A stretch of 64,000 nucleotides of DNA from Lamellibrachia satsuma. Its lineage: Eukaryota; Annelida; Polychaeta; Sabellida; Siboglinidae. The position numbers and the translations under genes were made by a program. The stretch's first letter is position 1. Every line of letters starts with the position of its first letter. The DNA is taken from contig BSQZ01000053.1 in the NCBI GenBank assembly GCA_033239005.1, forward strand, positions 1,342,001 to 1,406,000. The letters run 5' to 3'. This document shows, one piece after another, positions 61,499-64,000 of this stretch. A model generated the notes under the pieces. The model was given only the letters and a program-made list of their open reading frames with translations, did not search any database and was not told the DNA's origin.

Positions 61499-62093
61499 GT
61501 GGGTTACCAGGGGGTTATAAATCCCTCTCCCTGCCCTGGTCCATAAATTGGAGGGTGCTGTGAATGAGTATCCTGACATCATGTGAAATATTTTATATCT
61601 ATGATAAAGTAGTCTGTCACTCTGTCTGTTCCCTCATATTTCCATTAGTTTTGCATGTATGGGGTGAAGTTTTGTAGGCGTGCCCGGGGGCTCACAGGGT
61701 TGGTTCGTACATTAAAAAAATTCCCCAGGGGGTTGACTATTACAGAGGAACCTATGTGGGTATTTGACGTAAATGACGTAACTCAACAATAGTTTTGTAC
61801 AATTGATAAGTCTATGTTTCATGCATGTTTCTATCATTGTTACAAGGTCTATGTCAAACATCCACTGACTGCTTCGTGAAACCTGCAGTTGTACATGATT
61901 TTTGGCTCATGAATGGCTCTTGCCTTTTAGTCCCATGCAATGCCTGTCAACTCGGCTAGTTCATAACACAAATGAGCAGTTGGAAGGCAGTAGGGTGTTG
62001 TGTCGAAAAATCGCTTGAGAACAACTAACCAGTGTACTTATGTTGAATAACAAGGATGTGAATAGATTGTTATTATCTTGTGTTATGTTACAG
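61499..62093 (+). other. Intron 9 (595 bp)
   Basis: Starts gtgggt and ends atgttacag. Unique sequence with no supported feature. Confidence 0.95.
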
Positions 62094-62144
62094 AGGACAT
62101 AGATGTAGAGGGAGAAGGAGATGATGAGGACACGCAGAAGAAAC
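62094..62144 (+). CDS. Cav1: Cav1 exon 10: acidic start of the I-II linker
   Basis: Completes Glu458 and encodes residues 459-474 plus one base: DIDVEGEGDDEDTQKK. The acidic run after the AID is typical of L-type channels (vertebrate counterpart EDIDPENEDEG...). 51 nt against 57 nt in vertebrates as I recall, same phases. Acceptor tgttacag|AGGAC, donor AGAAAC|gtaagt. The last exon seen in the window. Confidence 0.93.
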
Positions 62145-62145
62145 G

Positions 62146-62269
62146 TAAGTCTCTACAACTCGCCCCCATCCAATCCTCACACCTGCTAAGTCTCTACAAC
62201 TCGCCCCCATCCAATCCTCACACCTGCTAAGTCTCTACAACTCGCCCCCCATCCAATCCTCACACCTGC
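62146..62269 (+). repeat. 41-bp tandem repeat x3 starting at the exon 10 donor
   Basis: TAAGTCTCTACAACTCGCCC + CCATCCAATCCTCACACCTGC starts at 62146, 62187 and 62228. The first copy forms the intronic part of the donor (g|TAAGTC). The later copies have CTAAGT instead of GTAAGT and so cannot serve as donors. Copies are almost identical. Confidence 0.95.
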
Positions 62270-62465
62270 TGCATCATGCTGATTTTTAGTATACAGTACA
62301 GATTATTTTTGAGAGGTGTATGGCCGCATTCTGTTTTTATACAGATTTGTTTTTAATGGAAAAATCGTGATAAAGTGCATACTGTCTTGGGTTCATCATT
62401 GTATGACATTGAATGACAGACTGATGGCATGGTCAAAGCGCAAATACTTTGATGGTAGGCAGATT

Positions 62466-62612
62466 TCCGGCAAACCTAGTAGATTTTGTCTGTTGTTGGT
62501 ATATTGAGTAGCTTCATAGGTGGTGATACTCGATCGTTTCCAGCAAAACCTAGCGGATTTTATTTGATGTAGGTATATTTCGTAACCTGATAGATGGCGA
62601 CACTCAATCGAA
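62466..62612 (+). repeat. ~73-bp diverged tandem duplication
   Basis: TTCC(G/A)GCAAA-CCTAG(T/C)(A/G)GATTTT...GGTATAT...GATGGCGACACTC(G/A)ATCG-like order appears twice, 62466-62538 and 62539-62612. Confidence 0.75.
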
Positions 62613-63894
62613 ATAGAGATGCTGTAGGCCGACTAACAAATGAAAAATGTTATACGGATTTATACAGCGCTATACGGAATTTCAATAAAAATGTGGATTT
62701 CACCCAATTTCACCTTAATTGGTAGTTTTGTCCTAAAACTTAGGGCCTATTTGATGCATTTAACTTTTCCACGGGAATAGAGTACCCTCCCCTCCAGGGG
62801 TTGCACAGTTTCAGAGCTTGTTACCTGTGAAAAACGACTCCCCCTGGTGTTTTGGCCAGGAGAATGGATGCATGTATAGTCCAGATTGAGCCAAGAATCA
62901 ACTGCGCTGCTCGCTAGTGAATTATTTATTAACGTTGTGGCGTCAATACAGCGAGTCCTCTGGAATCGAAGCTAAACAGGTTCATTTTCTTGTTTGTCAT
63001 GACACCGGACATGTGTCGGTCACCGCAGGCTAGCCAGAAATCACAGAGATAGCTGGAATTAGAAAATGGAAACCTGCCCCTCTGGGTATGGAGTGGTGGT
63101 GGCTGATTTGATTAAGTACTTGACTGGAGAAATGTGTTTCTATGGTCTGGCTGTGATAGGGGAATTACCTTTGAGGTGTTTGTTATGTAGCGGGAGATAA
63201 TTGCTCAGTTCTTGGATGTACTGCTGAGAGTAGTTTTGGTTGGGTAAGCTGCATGGAGAGCCTGAATGGCTTTGTGTAATTTGTTTTAGGGTCTGGAGCC
63301 TAAGTTATTGCTTTTGGGCTGTGTTTGAAATTGATGTACACCTTTTTTGAGATGTACGTTTTATTGCTTTAATAAGGCTAGCTGTATAGATGTAGATGTA
63401 TAAGTGTTTCAGTAGCACCTTTAAATGACTTGAAAATGAATACATTTGGTTTCTACTTTTCAGTTTGTGTATTAGTATTTCTCATATTCATATTCTGTAA
63501 GGGGTCGTTTGACAATTTAATTTAAATCACAACACATTAGTGCATAAATGTGTGTGCATGCGTGCATCTTGAAAGTAGAAAAACGACAAACCTTTAGATG
63601 TAGATTAATGGTTGAGCATCAAATCGTCACCAATTTCATAGAGCTCAGTTATTTTCATTCTCGCCAGTTGCTTAATGCTATGACCTGCCCAGTAATGTCA
63701 CTAGTGCATTGTCAGACTCATCCAAGGTCTTCCGCTGTCTACAGTTTCTTCTCCCACACTTCTCCATGTAGTCTGACCTGTTGACATTTCCTCTTGCGAC
63801 TGACTTCCTCGTCTGACTTCCTCGTCTGATCATTCGTTCTGCCTCTGGTTTTGAGTAATCAATCTCCTGGTCACCTTTAAGATTTTTCTATACA

Positions 63895-64000
63895 TTTTAA
63901 AGGTTGGCGGTCCATGGTGGATTACCCATCTACCCTGTGGTGGATCTTTTACGTCCCTTAAGCCTTAGTATTATAAGGCTGCGCTGCATTGATGGCACTA
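63895..64000 (-). mobile_element. SINE-like end, minus orientation, cut by window edge
   Basis: GTGGTGGATCTTTTACGTCC is the reverse complement of the 'gggacgtaaaagatccac' block common near the ends of marine-invertebrate SINEs and similar to the GAAGATCCCACAG of the element at 9481-9730. Confidence 0.45.

Larger units (their letters stand above)
110..62144 (+). other. Cav1: Cav1 (L-type) calcium channel alpha-1 subunit gene, 5' half, partial at both ends
   Basis: Nine exons splice in phase into 1425 nt (about 475 codons) covering the N-terminus, repeat I (IS1-IS6) and the start of the I-II linker. The product is the pore-forming subunit of a plasma-membrane voltage-gated Ca2+ channel, which couples depolarisation to Ca2+ entry in muscle, neurons and secretory cells. 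L-type identity rests on the N-terminal block around LKNPIRKLC, the IS4 segment [17 protein letters not shown], the filter motif CITLEGWTD and the AID. As I recall, exon lengths of 106, 140, 153, 197, 104 and 116 nt equal vertebrate CACNA1C/D exons 3, 4, 6, 7, 8 and 9, so the intron positions look ancient. Invertebrates usually have one Cav1 gene, so no vertebrate paralogue name fits. Exon 1 and everything after exon 10 are outside the window. Residue numbers in the exon entries count from the codon at 112. Confidence 0.97.
62145..64000 (+). other. Start of intron 10 (runs out of the window)
   Basis: Starts gtaagt. Contains the 41-bp tandem array, a diverged duplication at 62466-62612 and a SINE-like end. 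No further exon of repeat II is visible, so the intron is longer than 1.85 kb. Confidence 0.85.

Noticed and set aside
62316..63784. ORFs of 63 and 78 codons after exon 10
   Set aside because: No similarity to the I-II linker or repeat II, poor splice borders, and composition like the surrounding intron.

Overview
The window is eukaryotic (animal) nuclear DNA holding the 5' half of one large, intron-rich gene on the + strand: the alpha-1 subunit of an L-type (Cav1) voltage-gated calcium channel. I find nine internal coding exons at 110-560, 9245-9350, 49743-49882, 56079-56185, 57147-57299, 58949-59145, 60699-60802, 61383-61498 and 62094-62144. They join in one open frame of 1425 nt, and every junction has GT...AG borders and matching phase. 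The encoded part runs from the cytoplasmic N-terminus through all of repeat I (IS1 to IS6, with the selectivity-filter glutamate) to the beta-subunit-binding AID and the start of the I-II linker. The first exon lies upstream and repeats II-IV lie downstream of the window.

The AT-rich sequence, very long introns, many minisatellites, tRNA-derived SINE copies with marine-invertebrate-type tails, and one invertebrate-looking Cav1 point to a marine invertebrate. A mollusc, brachiopod, annelid, hemichordate or cephalochordate are all possible; I cannot name the species.

Layout. 1-109 is the end of the upstream intron. Intron 2 (561-9244) holds duplicated interspersed repeats, a 25-bp minisatellite and AT/GT microsatellites. 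Intron 3 (9351-49742, 40.4 kb) is a reservoir of mobile DNA: SINE copies, a perfect 70-bp palindrome, short MITEs, two large inverted-repeat elements (22625-24482 and 27016-28487), a pogo/Tigger-like non-autonomous element (32340-33334), two LINE reverse-transcriptase relics (35780-35945 and 36396-37447), a THAP-domain relic on the minus strand (45533-45743), and large tandem arrays, including a 225-bp higher-order repeat (39380-40520) and a 37-bp minisatellite (43005-43870). Intron 4 is ordinary apart from small arrays. Introns 5, 7 and 10 begin with tandem copies of sequence at or beside their own 5' splice site, and intron 3 does so in a milder form.

The most notable signals are that recurrent duplication at 5' splice sites, an in-frame second donor 39 nt after exon 3, a likely NSCaTE calmodulin-binding motif followed by an in-frame Met in exon 2, the perfect palindrome, and an inverted-repeat element whose ends carry G-quadruplex-type runs. 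I see no bacterial genes, CRISPR array or rRNA gene, and no second intact protein gene.
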